A stretch of DNA of 64,000 nucleotides from Brachionus plicatilis (GCA_010279815.1 QEOQ01000092.1:1502389-1566388), one strand, 5' to 3'; positions 34,900 through 48,127 are shown, counted from the stretch's first letter. Numbers and translations are program-made. The notes: generated by a model from the sequence alone, not told the origin.

Positions 34900-37800
34900 A
34901 TGAAATTTTATCATTTATTTTCGACATTTTTTATTTTTTTTCTAAATTATTGGTTGACCGATGCTCAAACTTGCACATCATTTCCCTATAAGCCTGGCCC
35001 AAGTAAAAAATAGTTGACGCAAAAACTCATTTTTTTTATATCGCTGGTTTTCGCTGATTTTCTAAATGATTTACTTACATGCCTGTGTAGTAGAATTTAC
35101 AATTGATTTTTATTTATTTTTGTTATTATTAACATGTCAATATTTCATTTAAAAAATTTATTATTATTTAGTGTTAATTAATTGGATATTGAAGAAATGT
35201 CGCTTAGATCAAGTTTTTGCGTTTTTTTAATTAGAAAAGTTTTTTAAGTTCTCAACTAATTTTTAAAATAAAAAGATCCAGCACCAAAATTTCCTCAAAA
35301 ATATTCAACTAGAGTTGAGGTGAATCAATTAGAAGATGACAAAAGTTATGAGATGCAAGCCTTCTATGATTATTCCAAAAAAAAAGCTACCCTTGACTTA
35401 AGAGAAAACAGTGTATGGAAAAGATTAATTTTTAACTATGAAACTGATGAAATATATTTATTAACTTGTAAGAAATTTTCTTCAAAACTTGTCTTGTTCA
35501 TTCAAATATTCTTTTTAGCTGAGCCTACTTTTGATGTGCCTCTTGTTCCTCCTCCTGACAATCAGCCACTTTATGAAACAACATGCAAAACGTTTCCGTT
35601 AAAAGAAAGCACATCTCTTAACTATTATTTTGGATATAGTGGAATAACATATTTAAATCCTAAAGACGCCAACACTTTTTTCCGCTTTGATTCATATGTA
35701 AAAAATGATTTAAAATTTTTTTATCTTTATTAAAATTTATTTTAAAAAGTCGCGAAGTTACGAAGGAGAGGATTTCGTCAGGGGCATTCTATGTGATGTT
35801 TATGTAAGCTGTCAATACAATGAAGCCACAAAAGCAAACTATACAATTAGACATTATTTCTCAAGTAACAAATTTTATTTAAAAAAAATTAAAATTATAA
35901 TATTCTTCAAGAACCCAGCATAACATTTCCAGGAAATAATGATACCTATCCTCGAGTTATTATGAGGGCTAAATATACTGGTGTCGCTCTAAAACAAGAT
36001 GGATCCTTAAAACCATTCAATAATACTTTTGATTATCATGAATTTAGACTTGATTTAGATCGCGATGATGTATTCCAAGTAAATTTATAAAAAAAAAAAA
36101 TTTTTTTTTACCTAATTTTAATTGAATCTGATTTTTGATTCCTGGCCGAATCTATTGCGACAATCGAAAACCTACCAGCGTCAAACCTCCTAAGATAAAT
36201 GAAAGTTTGAAATTTTCTGAAGAAATTATTTCAAAAGGAGTTGTATCTCATATCACGGTAAGTGAATATATATAATTTGAGTATTGAATAAGATTTTCGT
36301 AAGAGAGATATGGTTAGAGAACTAACAAATAGAAAAATAATATTTTGGATTTGTAGATCTTTATTCAGGATAGATATATTTAAATATATACTACAAACAC
36401 GACTAAAAGTTTTTTTTTTTTTTAAATCGCTATATTTATTCAAAAAAATCTTATTTTTGTTCATTAGGTTCCATTTTATAAATTAATTAACTGTTTAAAT
36501 AAAATGGAGTACATACGATTCAACTGAAAAAAGCACTGTTTTTGGCTGTTTTTCAATAAATAAAATTGACAAACCCTTTTTTTAAAATAAAAATATACAC
36601 ATGAGCATAGAAAAATTTATTCTCTTTCAGAATATAATTGATTTATAATAAAATGTAATTTTATCATTGAACACCTGGGTCTGAAAGAACTACAACTTTT
36701 TAAAGAGTTAGTTATTTTTAGACCCTCAAGAAAATGAAATTCAGGGTTTCAAAGAACGTAGTTTGCGAATTTCAAGTCAAAAATTTGAAATTCAAATAGC
36801 ACTTAAGTATTGAATTTTTGGAACTATAAATTAAAAAATTTTGGTTTGAAATTTACATTTGTTCTTGAAATTCAATTTTTCCCATTCAAAATGTTTTGAA
36901 AAATAAAAAATTATGACAGGTTGAAATCATGTGATTTTAATTAGCTTATTTAATAAAATTGTTTTATAATTTTTTCAAATTATCAAAAATTTGAAAAATT
37001 TAAGTTTGTACATTTAGTTAATTTTAGTTAAATTAAGATTATTTCTCTAGAAGAATTAACACAAAAATATTTTCTATATTGAAGATTCCTTTTAATCTCT
37101 TTGGCAAATAGCAATTTAAAACACTAAGCTTAAAATTGATATCTAAAAGGTATATTAAATTTTAGCAGTATTTGAACTGGGAACAGAACAAATTTATTCT
37201 ATTTACCTTTGAAATACATAATTTTGAATCTTTTTTTTTTTTTGAAATTAAGATTTATAATAATAGTCTTAAATCTCAAATTTAATAACTAAATTTAATA
37301 AAGGAATTTTACTAATTTATAAAAGAAACAGAACAATTCCTAAAATATTCAGAAAATTTGATTCACTGAATAATAGTAAATTTAATTTGATGTAATTCAC
37401 TGTATTTACAATTGGCATTAACTTAAAAGTAACGATTACTCTAAAAATTTTAATAAACTTTATTATTTATCTGGCATTCATAAATACACATGCTTAAATT
37501 ATACACTTGTACGTCAAACCTTGCTAAGTGATTTAAAAATATCGAAAAATAATTCACATACATTCCTCTTTTGATAACATATCTCTTGAATCTCAATATC
37601 TCAATCTCTAATAGTTAATAAATGCATCAACTAGCCGAATTTCTAGGAATTTAATTTATTTTATAATCTCATGTCTCAAAGTTACATTTTAATAATTAAT
37701 GTCAGTCGTGGATATGTATGGGCAAAATAATTTCTATTTTGAAAATATTTTATTAAATCTTGTTTTTTTTTTTTAATTTTTATATTCATATTAAAATTAA

Positions 37801-40762
37801 TAAATTAAGAATATCGAATTCGATTCAAATCTTCAAATAGTTCGTTATGAAACAAGGGATCGATTTAACAATAACAGTGATATAAACTTTGACAAATATC
37901 CTCATGTTTTTGTGAATGATTACACAATTGGTGTTTCATATATCAAGAATAAGCATACTGGCCGTTGTAGAATTGAATCTATAGACCAATTTGCCTTTGC
38001 TACCGATTCAAATTTTACTCAAGCTCAATTGGACTCTGGCAATGGATATGCATTAAGAAGCAAATCAGCAAGTAGTTTATTGGAACTTGATCTTGATTAT
38101 TTTTATAATGGCCAACGTGAAATTGATGGTATAAAGTCTGATATATTTGTCGCTAAAATTGATGTTTCGAAAAATATTTCAGTTGTAAATGAGTACTTTT
38201 TTACTCCTGTAAGATTTGAAACTTGAATATTTTTGAGCACAAAAAATAATGCTTATAAAAATTTAGCAAAATTTTACAACACAAACTATTAATCAAAAAG
38301 AAACAAATGTACCCAAAAGATTGGCAAAAAAATCTTTGGATGTAAGTTTTTTAAAGTTTGGTTTGCTGCTCATAATTATATATTTTTATTCTTTAAGGCA
38401 GGTTTTTCTTCTGTCTCGACATTTTACAATTTTGAAACTTCAGAAATAAACATTCATCATTTTGATGTATCTAAATGCTATGCGGATGATTCATTGATTT
38501 CATTTAAAATCGTTTTAAAACCAAGAACAGGTAATCCAAAATAATTATTAAATCTAATATTTAAAGTTGTTTAAGTTAAAAATTAACTTTTTAAATTTAA
38601 AATCAGAGTCTGCTCTAACGCTGCATTGCCTCTTAAATGTTCGTGTCATTAAAAAAAACTTATTCATTTGCAGAGTATATATAGAAAGGAAATTTAAAAT
38701 TTATTTATTTTAAACTAATTTAAATTTATTCAGAGCATCTTTATCCTGTTTCATTGTTCCTTAAATTTTTTTCAATATCATAAATGTACAAACTAATAAA
38801 ATTGAAATAAATAAATAGCAGTTTCAAATTTTTTAATCAATTAGTATTTTTTTAATTTTATTCTGAACAAAATTTTAACAATTCAATATTTTTCTAGATA
38901 TTCATCTTCAGATACTTAGACGGGCAAATTTGAACAAAGCTCTTTCCAGAAAAATTTATTTAGCTTTGGGGGAATTAACTCAAGAAAATTCTTTGCGATT
39001 TTCTATTCCAAGGGTAATTTTTAAATTTTGCCAAATTATTAAATTTTATTTAATTATGTAATTTTAGATAACACTTTCGGATGATGGGTATGTTTATGTG
39101 CGTTCTGCAATTTTACCAGGCCCCGAACCATTGAGTAAAACTTAAAAGTCAATATAAATTTCCTTTATATTAAATAAATCAATTTTAGCATTGTTCAAAC
39201 TATTTCCTCAAAAGCTTTTGACTTCAACAGGTTTCACTTATGCTTCAAATATTCCATCGGCTGAAGCATGTGCTTTAAGATGCTTAGGAAGTACAGAATG
39301 CTTGAGTTTCGATTATAACAATAATACAAAGGGATGTTATTTGAATAAAAAGCATTACAGCAATGGCACATTTTCAGGTTTTACTTCGTCATATGATCAT
39401 TACTCAAGTAACTATAAATAAAAAAATTAAAAGAAAAAATTCCTTTTCAATAATTTTAAAGGAAATTCATTGTTTTATGTCAAATTTTCTGAAAAATACA
39501 TTATTTGGGGTGACTTAAACATAAAGTTAAATAGCAACTCAACGTCGTTTGAATTGCAAGTTAAAGACTATGAAAATCAGCTTTATCCTGTAGTGCTAGA
39601 TGCTGTATCAGTTGAAGAGGTAAAAAATGACGAAAATCGTTTTGGCTCAAGTGAGATTCTAATTATTTTGAGAAAGAGAATTTTTATTTTTTAACTTTTT
39701 TTTTAGCTGCTTATCTTTCAAAATACAATTTAAAAAAACCAAATTTTAAATTAAAAAAAAACAACGATGATTTGTCTCTAAAACTGAATATTGATGAGTG
39801 TGCAAAAAAATGCACCCAAGAAATTGGCTCTCCCTGCAATTCCTTTCATTATTGCTTTTTGACTTCTGAATGTGTATTAAGCAAAAATGTTTTAGCCGAA
39901 GGATCTTCAAATTACGAAGAAAATAATTTTTGTGACATTTATGAAAGTAAATAAATTTATTAATTATTTATTAATCTATTTAAAATTTAAATTTAAAATT
40001 TTTACTTTGATAAGAGGATGCATTGTCACATTATAGCTTTTTTAATATAAAAGCCAGCATAAATCCCGACGACAAAAAAATCGATCCAGTTCAAAGTTCA
40101 AGCGAATGTGCATCTAAATGTGACAATGAACTTGACATACATTGTAGATCTTTCAACTATTGTCCCAATACTAAAGAATGCTATTTAAGCGAAAGACATT
40201 TGGTAGATGGAACAATCGATGGTTCGACCAGTCTAGTATGCGATCACTATTCAAGTAAACTTATCTTTCACAATCAGACCATTTTTAATATTTATTTTTT
40301 CAAAAAACTAGGAAAATATATATCAGATTTTACTTATATTGATACAAATGAAATACCTCTTAATGGAGAAATCGTATTAAAAGAAATGACAAATATAGAT
40401 TTTTGTAGCTTTGAGTGCATTAATTCGGATGGTTTTAATTGTAAATCATTTGATTATTGCCCTGAGTCAAAAACATGTATTTTAAATAGTGGTCAAATAC
40501 CAACTGGGTCATTAATTCAAAATGTCACTAAAGACAGCTGTTCGCACTATAGACGTAATGTTTTTTTGAGATTTTTTTCTTATTTAAATTTATTTGTTTA
40601 CCGATTATTATAGGGGAGTATTTCTTTGCCACAAGTTCCAAATCTAAATCTTCAGATTCATCAAAATCAACTCTAACAGCTTTGTCTATCATATTTGGAC
40701 TATTGAGTATTATTTTTGGTGCAATTGGAAGTATTTTTTTAATTAAAAAATATGGGAAATGA
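34900..40762 (+). CDS. Secreted/type I membrane protein with four PAN/Apple-like modules
   Basis: Seventeen exons join in one frame to 981 residues: 34900-35002, 35276-35467, 35519-35697, 35750-35864, 35912-36078, 36138-36257, 37810-38208, 38267-38341, 38398-38530, 38898-39013, 39068-39134, 39189-39407, 39462-39650, 39707-39946, 40015-40254, 40312-40554 and 40614-40762. An N-terminal signal peptide (MKFYHLFSTFFIFFLNYWL) is followed by a ~600-residue extracellular region resembling metazoan proteins annotated LolA-like; that assignment is tentative. Four Cys-rich modules follow, in exons 12, 14, 15 and 16. Each has the PAN/Apple-like pattern C...C...C.SF.Y...C.L, for example CLSFDYNNNTKGCYL. 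The last exon encodes a Ser/Lys linker and one membrane helix (ALSIIFGLLSIIFGAIGSIF) with a short basic tail. Many N-glycosylation sequons occur. Role unknown; PAN modules generally bind proteins or carbohydrates outside the cell. The exon 5/6 junction lacks an AG acceptor. Confidence 0.75.
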
Positions 40763-43639
40763 TCATAGAGAAACTTAATTTAAAGAGTTTTATGTTTAAA
40801 TCAAAATTAAATTATTTCTAGTCATTTTTTTATTAAAACAATTTAAAGTAAATAAATTTTTCGAATTTAAAAATAAAATTTGCAAGATTGAAATAACTTA
40901 TTTTTGAAATGATGGTATCAAATAATAAAATACCATAAACATATTTAATTATACTCACATGAATTTTAAATTATATTTCAAAAATCTCAAAAGTATTAAA
41001 TTAATTTCATGATTTGCTTTTTAATTTAGAAACAAAAATTCGGTCTGTCAAGGCATTTAACTTGTCAATTAACTCTGCACATTATATTTTGATAAAAAAA
41101 ATATTAAAATTGTTTTTTTGGCTTAAGTGAAAAAATTTAATATTTAAGACTTAGAACTAGAAAGTATTTATCATTAAAATATTTGTTTATTTGATATTTG
41201 TTGAAAATATTATATCGTCTAATTGATAAAATACTTAATAGAAAATAATTATATAGTATTCATCTGTATTGTTTTATTTGATATTATTAAAAAATTTTAC
41301 GCAAAATGAAAACTTGATATGGATTTAACCTATGAGGCGTTAGTGAAAGGATCTAAACAATATATTGTTACTTATGTATTTATCTGAAAAATTCAATAAA
41401 AAATTAGTTTTTATTTATTTTGTATTATATTAAATATTAATTTGGTAAACTTTTACAAACTTAAATAATTTCTAGCTAAAAATATCAAATATTTTTTGTT
41501 GATTAAAACATTAAAACCAACGTTTTTTTTCAAGTTCTTAAATCACTGAATATTTATTAGAAAAAAAAAAGATAAATTTTAATCTCTAAAATAATTTCTA
41601 TGTAGTTACAAGTTATTATTAAAATCCTTTGAAAAAAGTTTTTTGATTTCCATCTTAAAGTGTGATTTTCTCTATAATGTAACACACAAATTCATCATCA
41701 TTTCAAGGGGAGAATTTAATTTTTTGCTAGTTATTTAAATATTTTATTCGATATTTAAAGGAAAAAATTAGAATATTGTTCTTTTTCTCTAATTTATATC
41801 TATATCTGTATGAGTTTTTAGTTTAAATATGATGAAGATTCTTTTTTGAAATTGGAATTATCTTGGTTACTTAAATTGAATTTTTAAACGAAATTTTGTT
41901 TCAGACAGTCTTTAATGTTTTAGGATTAAGAAAAATTTTAAATAAATTGTACTATTCAAAAAATTAAAACTTCAAAAATATTTTCGATTGAATTTTATAC
42001 TATGGTAGCAGAACGACAATTTAAATTATTTGCCTCGATTATTTAATATAATCACTGTTAGCTAGATAATCAGTGTTCGATTAATTTTTAAAATATTCAA
42101 CTGGGTTATTTAAATTAAATTTTCCATCAACATTAGCTAGAAGAAAAAAATTTCATCACTCAAGTATAAAATTTTGTAGCTTATTTATCACATATTTATT
42201 TAATATAAAATAGATAAAAGTTTAGCTTTAATAGCTGTAAGCATAAATTATATAATAGTCGAGCTTTTAATCATAAAATTGTATTTACTGTTTGGAAGAA
42301 ATAAACAATCTTTTTTTTTTTTAGAGTTTTGAAATTTTCCAGAATTTAAACTCTTTGTGAATGCCACATTCAAAAAAAATTAAAATTCTTTTTATTTAAA
42401 ATAGCATAAAAAATTTTCAGCACAATAATTTTCAGACTGAAGTACAAAAAATCTTATATAATATATAAATACATCAAAGAGGTAACATAAATATTATTTG
42501 AGTGATTTTTTAAACCAATAAAAGAAAATTTATTCAAAATAAATCAGACGTAAACAAAATATCCTTTTAATGGTTTTTAAATCGATTTTATTTATTAGTT
42601 TTTGAAAAATTTTAAAACTTTATTTAGCTTTTTATAATTGTTTTCTTTTTTTTGTTAAATAAATTTTGAACTCTTTCATTTTTGCCAGGATTGATAATTC
42701 TAGATACTCAAAACATCTTCTATAAACTCATTTTCATCCATAGCGTTTTGTTTAATCTCAAATAAATTAGATATCAATTTAAAGTAAATTTTAATAAAAG
42801 GTAAATAATTTTTCATCACATTTTTTCTATGTTAATATCCCATGTGTCAAACTCGTCAATTTTTTTTTTCTTTTTACAAAAACCAGGCTCTGGGATTATT
42901 TTTCATTTTGGAATTTTTTTATAATTATTCTATGAACACAAGAGAATACGAATTGCAGAAAAAATGTCTCGATTCTTGATTATTTTGTTAAAATTCATTT
43001 GATACTCAAATATTTTTTTTAAGTTCTTTGTAGCCCCATAATTCTAATTAATCTTGGGAGTTGAAAGAGAAAAGTTTTCTCAGAATTCATTTTCTACACT
43101 GTTTGAGATTTTTGAATTGTAACGAGGCGAATTGAATTCCTTTTTAGAAAACAAATATTATTCAAGCATTAATTCTTAATTGAAATCTAAATCAAACAAA
43201 TGATAACTAAAGAAAACCCTTCAAGTAAGATAATTTAAGTATTTTTTATTTTTTGTCAAGTTCCAAAAAAATCCAATTCAATTCATTAGACAATAAAATA
43301 CTACTATTTAATTTAACTTATTTGAAATTTGAGATTATTTTACTTAATTTAGTGATTTTATTAGAGAGGTTTGCCAATTTACTCTTCTCAATTATCAATC
43401 ATTTTACAGGATATTATTAATTTTGTTTAATAAATGACAATTAATAAAAAAAAAGAAAAGTAAACCAAAATTTTTTATACTAAGTTATTAGATGGATAGA
43501 AAAAAAACTCTTTTAATATCCTTTTCAAAATTTTATTAATCTTATTAATTATTTTTTTATTAAAAAAAATATAGATCATTTATACATGATTATTCAAAGT
43601 ATTCTTCAACTATACGGAAAAATGATGAAAAGCTGAGCG
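40763..43639. other. Intergenic region, nothing recognised
   Basis: Very AT-rich; no open frame with protein-like composition, no repeat structure or RNA gene that I can identify. AATAAA-type signals shortly after 40.8 kb probably end the PAN transcript. Confidence 0.5.
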
Positions 43640-45205
43640 ATGTATTTTATATTCGAATTTTTAGTGCAGTTAATTCTGAGCCATGATCGGAACGATTCGT
43701 GTGACGATTTTGTGGATCGTCTCAATCGAAAATATACAGTTGTGATAATTTTGGCCTTTGTTACCATTTTGACCTCAAAGCAATACATTGGAGAGCCTCT
43801 GGCATGCTTTTGTCCAGCTCATTTTACAGGCGCACATGTTGAATATACAAACAACATTTGTTGGATATCGAGGTCCTTTTTTGTGCCAATTGAATCGATT
43901 TCATCAAATGGCATCAATAAAATAAATTCTTATGAATTAAATTTTAAATTAAATAACGCTCATCAGCTTCACAACACTTCTCACATGAAATTTTTAAAAA
44001 TCGAAAATATTATCACTTATTATCCATTTTTACTGCTGATCCAAGCAATACTATTCTATTTGCCATTTTTTTGTTGGAAAAATATAATAAAAAAATCTGT
44101 TTACGACATAGGTACTTTGATAAGTTTGGCTTTTGACTCGCAGAAATGTCGTAATCAAATTGAGAGAGAAATATTGCTTAAATATTTGATCAAGCATCTT
44201 GACAGAACTAATGAATATTACACAAAATACAGTATCAAAGATTTTAGACCAGGTTCAGCCAGCTACTTTGAAAGAAAGCTGTCTGATAGAAATGGAACCG
44301 GGAATGAGAACCAAACAATGTTTGAGCGACTAATGGGCTTTGTAACGCTCAAGCCTCTTAAAAACAAACTAAACAATTATTGTATTAAAAAAAATGATCC
44401 AGAGAAAAAAAAATCTTTGCCAATGTCAAGCCATAAAGTAGGCTTGTTTGGCATCTATTTGATTATCAAAATATTGTACATTCTGAATTGTTTTGGTCAA
44501 TTTTTAATCCTGAATATATTTATATCAGGAGAAACAAAATCAAGCGAAGAGTATGAAAGTGGCCAAAGGAATGACATAACCTTTTCAACAAACACAAATA
44601 TTGTGAGAGGATTTTCATTTGGATACAAGACAATTGTTAACCTAGTCGAAAGTGGCCGATTGTTTAATGAACAAAATCGATTGCTGATGTTTCATACAGT
44701 TGTTTTTTGTGATTTTAAGATTAGAATGCTGGGAGATCGGCTGCACAGACACACGGTTCAATGTGTCGTTCCAGTCAATATTTACACAGAGAAAATATTT
44801 ACATTACTTTGGTTTTGGCTTTTTTTGCTGAATTTGCTTAACATATACAATTTTCTCAAGTGGTCCAGCTACTATTTTTCGCGAAAAATAAAATCCAATT
44901 TTCTTCAAAGGCATTTGATGCGTTCAAATCAAACACCATTGTTTGGCAATGCGGCCAATTCAAAATCGAGCAAAATAAAAACTGCATTGTATACATTTTT
45001 ATTTCGCAATAACATTTCAAGAAATGATTTTGAAATGGACATCATTGAACACATGACAAATAACTTTTTACTCACAGATAATATATTTATAATCAAATTA
45101 ATATCAAAAAATACCAACGAAATAATAACCCGAGAATTGGTCACTTTGCTGATGGAAAATTTTAGAGAAAAATGTTACATTTTGTACGACGAAAATACAG
45201 TATGA
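43640..45205 (+). CDS. Innexin gap-junction channel protein
   Basis: Single-exon 521-residue channel subunit of invertebrate gap junctions or hemichannels, in the plasma membrane. An in-frame stop immediately precedes this first ATG. Hallmarks: DDFVDRLNRKY before TM1 (about 33-50), SKQYIGEPLACFCP and GAHVEYTNNICW in the first extracellular loop, TM2 in TYYPFLLLIQAILFYLPFFC (about 127-146), TM3 in GLFGIYLIIKILYILNCFGQ. The second loop has FCDFKIRMLGDRLHRHTVQC with its conserved Cys pair, and TM4 lies around FTLLWFWLFLLNLLNIYNFL. The usual YYQW signature at the start of TM2 is changed to YYPF. The first loop carries three Cys (56, 58, 74) and is lengthened with an NTS sequon. The C-terminal tail is long for the family. 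An AATAAA lies 30 bp after the stop. Confidence 0.93.
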   Translation: MYFIFEFLVQLILSHDRNDSCDDFVDRLNRKYTVVIILAFVTILTSKQYIGEPLACFCPAHFTGAHVEYTNNICWISRSFFVPIESISSNGINKINSYELNFKLNNAHQLHNTSHMKFLKIENIITYYPFLLLIQAILFYLPFFCWKNIIKKSVYDIGTLISLAFDSQKCRNQIEREILLKYLIKHLDRTNEYYTKYSIKDFRPGSASYFERKLSDRNGTGNENQTMFERLMGFVTLKPLKNKLNNYCIKKNDPEKKKSLPMSSHKVGLFGIYLIIKILYILNCFGQFLILNIFISGETKSSEEYESGQRNDITFSTNTNIVRGFSFGYKTIVNLVESGRLFNEQNRLLMFHTVVFCDFKIRMLGDRLHRHTVQCVVPVNIYTEKIFTLLWFWLFLLNLLNIYNFLKWSSYYFSRKIKSNFLQRHLMRSNQTPLFGNAANSKSSKIKTALYTFLFRNNISRNDFEMDIIEHMTNNFLLTDNIFIIKLISKNTNEIITRELVTLLMENFREKCYILYDENTV

Positions 45206-46795
45206 ATAGATTAATTTTTCTTTTGAATATTTTTTAATAAAAACAATTTAAGACAAATTTTATTTTTCTTAGTCAATTTTTTTTTTGTTTGTTTTAATGA
45301 AAATGGATGTCGCGCTTTTAACAACAAATTTAGTCAACAAATATTTATTTATTAATTCTCAGTAAAAACTGTTTTTAGACGCTGGCTCAAAAGCCCTAGT
45401 TAATATGAGACGAATGTCTTGTTTATTTTAGCTCTATTAAATAAAGATAAAATGGGCGACAAGAGATACAAAATTAGGAGCAAATGGCACCTAAAAATAT
45501 GAAAGAAATGCTAAAAGCAGCCTGCATACAAACTTTTTGTTTACAAATTTAAGGGTTGGAATATGTTAGTAAAAAGTTAAGTGAATGTAGCAAAATCGGA
45601 TCGCAATTTTTTTAAAATTAGTCATCATGATTAATTGGCAAATTGTGCCATGAATTATTGAAAATTTGATTTTAAGTATTTTTAAAGATACACAAGATTT
45701 TTATTAAAATTTCCGAATTTTCACTAAAAATATTAAATGAGAGTGTTTCTTACATTTTTTTGATTTCCTTAGATTAATCTTAACTCTCAAAATAATTATT
45801 GAACAAGATGGTAATATTTATCTTTACAAGCTTAATTTGGATGAATTATTGATTAACTTTTAATTTTTATTTTTTCAAGTAAGCAATATGCTAGTTGTTG
45901 TTTTTTTTCTAATTCGTGAACAACTATTAATTTTCTATAATTTTTATTCAAAATTTATAAAATAATTAAAAAACTCTTGAATTTTTTATTATATGTATTT
46001 TTCTTTGTATTTTAATATTACTAAAATACACAAAATCAGAAGTGAATCAGAAATTTTGAATTTTTTTATTCAAAACTTTGTTTTACAAGTTTAATGATTA
46101 AATTTCTTGAAAAATTCAAATAATCAATTTAATTTGTAAGATTCCTCAAAACCTAATCAAAAATAGTGAAGTGATTCATATGTAGCGGGCAATTAAGCGG
46201 CAAAAATTTTTTTAAATCCGTGAATGATCCGATTTTTCGACCGTCAATATATCCGGTCAAAATAATAAGGGCGGCCAAAAATACGGTACATCCTTGCAGA
46301 GAAGTCCTAGAGCTAAAACTCAAAATTAGAGTTTTGTCCCTAGGGCTATGTAGCATAGATCCGAGGCTAAAGAGACCCTAAATCATCGAGCATGTTCTTA
46401 AATCAGTAATTTTGGATTTAATGGCGGCCGATGAAAAAAGATTTTGAATACTGTAACTTTCTTGAAGAAAGCTTTCTATTGAATACAATTAATTCCTAGC
46501 GTTTTAAAAATTTTTAAATTTACTAAAAAAAATCATATTTTATCCTTTATTTTAAATTAAAGTTTTCTTTATAAAATTAAATTTTAGGATAGGATAATTT
46601 GAGAATTGTTATTCGTTTCAAGCCAAAATTATTTTTTATCTTTATTTCTGTAGCAATTGTTTTCTATTTTTAAAAAGCCTTTTCATTAGACGCTTATTTG
46701 ATAAAGATTTTAAAATTAAATTCACACGATAAGAACCAAACAAGAATTTTTTGGTTCATATAGAAAAATTAAATGTAAATGATTAGAAAAACACA
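45206..46795. other. Intergenic region before the acyltransferase
   Basis: No gene supported. A GC-richer block at 46150-46440 is listed separately. Confidence 0.5.
46150..46440. other. GC-richer island with imperfect hairpin
   Basis: Mixed-composition block containing CCTAGAGCTAAAACTC and the near-complementary GAGTTTTGTCCCTAGG about 10 nt apart, plus several GGCGGCC-type words also seen in the 61.5-kb element. The minus-strand 67-codon frame has no motif. It is probably an old repeat fragment. Confidence 0.35.
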
Positions 46796-47874
46796 ATGAA
46801 AATTTTAGGTATAGAATTTGCTCCCTTATACTTGCCTTTAGAACGTCGTCTGCAGACTCTTGCTGTACTCTTTTATGTTCTACTTTTTCTTCAAACCTTT
46901 AGTATTATTGGATTTTTTCTGTTTTTCTACCTTCTTTTCACCAAATATTTTTGGCTCTCAATATTTTACGCGACATGGTATTTTATTGATTTTAATCGTC
47001 CGTATTCAGGTGGTAGAAAAGTAGCATGGAGTCGAACTTGGTCAATTTGGAAATATTTCAAAGACTATTTTCCAGTTAAATTAATAAAGACAGTTGATCT
47101 TGATCCGAACCAAAATTATATCTTTGGAATAAGTCCTCACGGAGTAATGAGCTTCAGTGCTATGGTTAATTTTGGTACAGACGCAACAGATTTTCCTAAT
47201 CTATTTCCAGGATTGGAACCACATTTAATTACTTTAAACGGACAATTTTATTCTCCATTAATGAGAGAATTTTTTATGATGTGCGGTGCTTGCGCTTGCG
47301 AAGAAAAAAGTCTTAAGTATATTCTTTCTAACAAAGGTCGGTGTCAAAAAAAAGGACAAGTATGCGCTTTGTTAATTGGAGGGGCACGGTAAGCATGATT
47401 AAAAAAAAAATTTAAATTCAATTCATTTTTTAAAGTGAATCAAACGAAGCTTATCCTGGAAATTATAAATTTATTCTTAATAGACGAAAAGGTTTTGTTC
47501 GCATTGCTTTGGAAACGGGAGCAAATCTTGTGCCAGTGATTAGTTTTGGTGAAAATGATGCTTACAATACTGTAGAAGTTAAAAGAGGATCTTTAATACA
47601 AAAAATTCAAAAATTTGCTAAAAAATATCTTAACATTGGTTTGCCAATCATTCGAGGAAGAGGTATTTTCATTTATAATTTCGGTCTTTTACCCTATAGA
47701 GTACCCATACATACAATTGTTGGAAAACCCATTCCAGTCAAAAGAGTGGAACATCCAACTGATGAACAAATAAAAAAGCTTCATGAACAATACATTTTTG
47801 AGCTTTTAGAACTATTTGAAGAAAACAAAATAAAGTATTTAAAAAATCCAGATACTAAAATTGAAATTTGTTAA
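46796..47874 (+). CDS. DGAT2/MOGAT-family acyl-CoA acyltransferase
   Basis: Exons 46796-47388 and 47436-47874, phase-2 intron of 47 nt, give 343 residues, the normal length for this family. These ER-membrane enzymes acylate mono- or diacylglycerol (or wax alcohols) with acyl-CoA. Seen: paired hydrophobic N-terminal segment (LAVLFYVLLFLQTFSIIGFF), NRPYSGGRK, NYIFGISPHGVMSFSAMVNF, TLNGQFYSPLMREFFMMCGA, GGARESNEAYPG, RKGFVRIALETGANLVPVIS, FGENDAYNT, RGRGIF, GLLPYRVPIHTIVGKPIPV and the terminal HEQYIFELLELFEE. The usual HPHG active-site motif reads SPHG here. The subfamily (DGAT2, MOGAT or AWAT) cannot be set by eye. An AATAAA overlaps the stop codon, so the 3' UTR is probably very short. Confidence 0.9.
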
Positions 47875-48127
47875 ATAAAATATTTATAGCAAATTTTATT
47901 TAATTAAAAATTTTGAAGCTATTTTATTTTCTGTCGCATTATTTTTCTATTCAATTAAATTTAATGAATGGCTGTTTTGGGCACATAGATAGATCCAGAA
48001 TTTCCAAAAACATAAAATTCAATCAATCTTTTTTTTTTGAATAGGTAAGCTTCAAAAATCGCCATCGAAAAAGATAAAATATGTTGAGTCTAAAATTCAA
48101 TATTTTAAAAATTGGCGTTCAATTTTT

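Noticed and set aside
44929..45144. Minus-strand ORF inside the innexin
   Set aside because: Shadow of the innexin coding strand.
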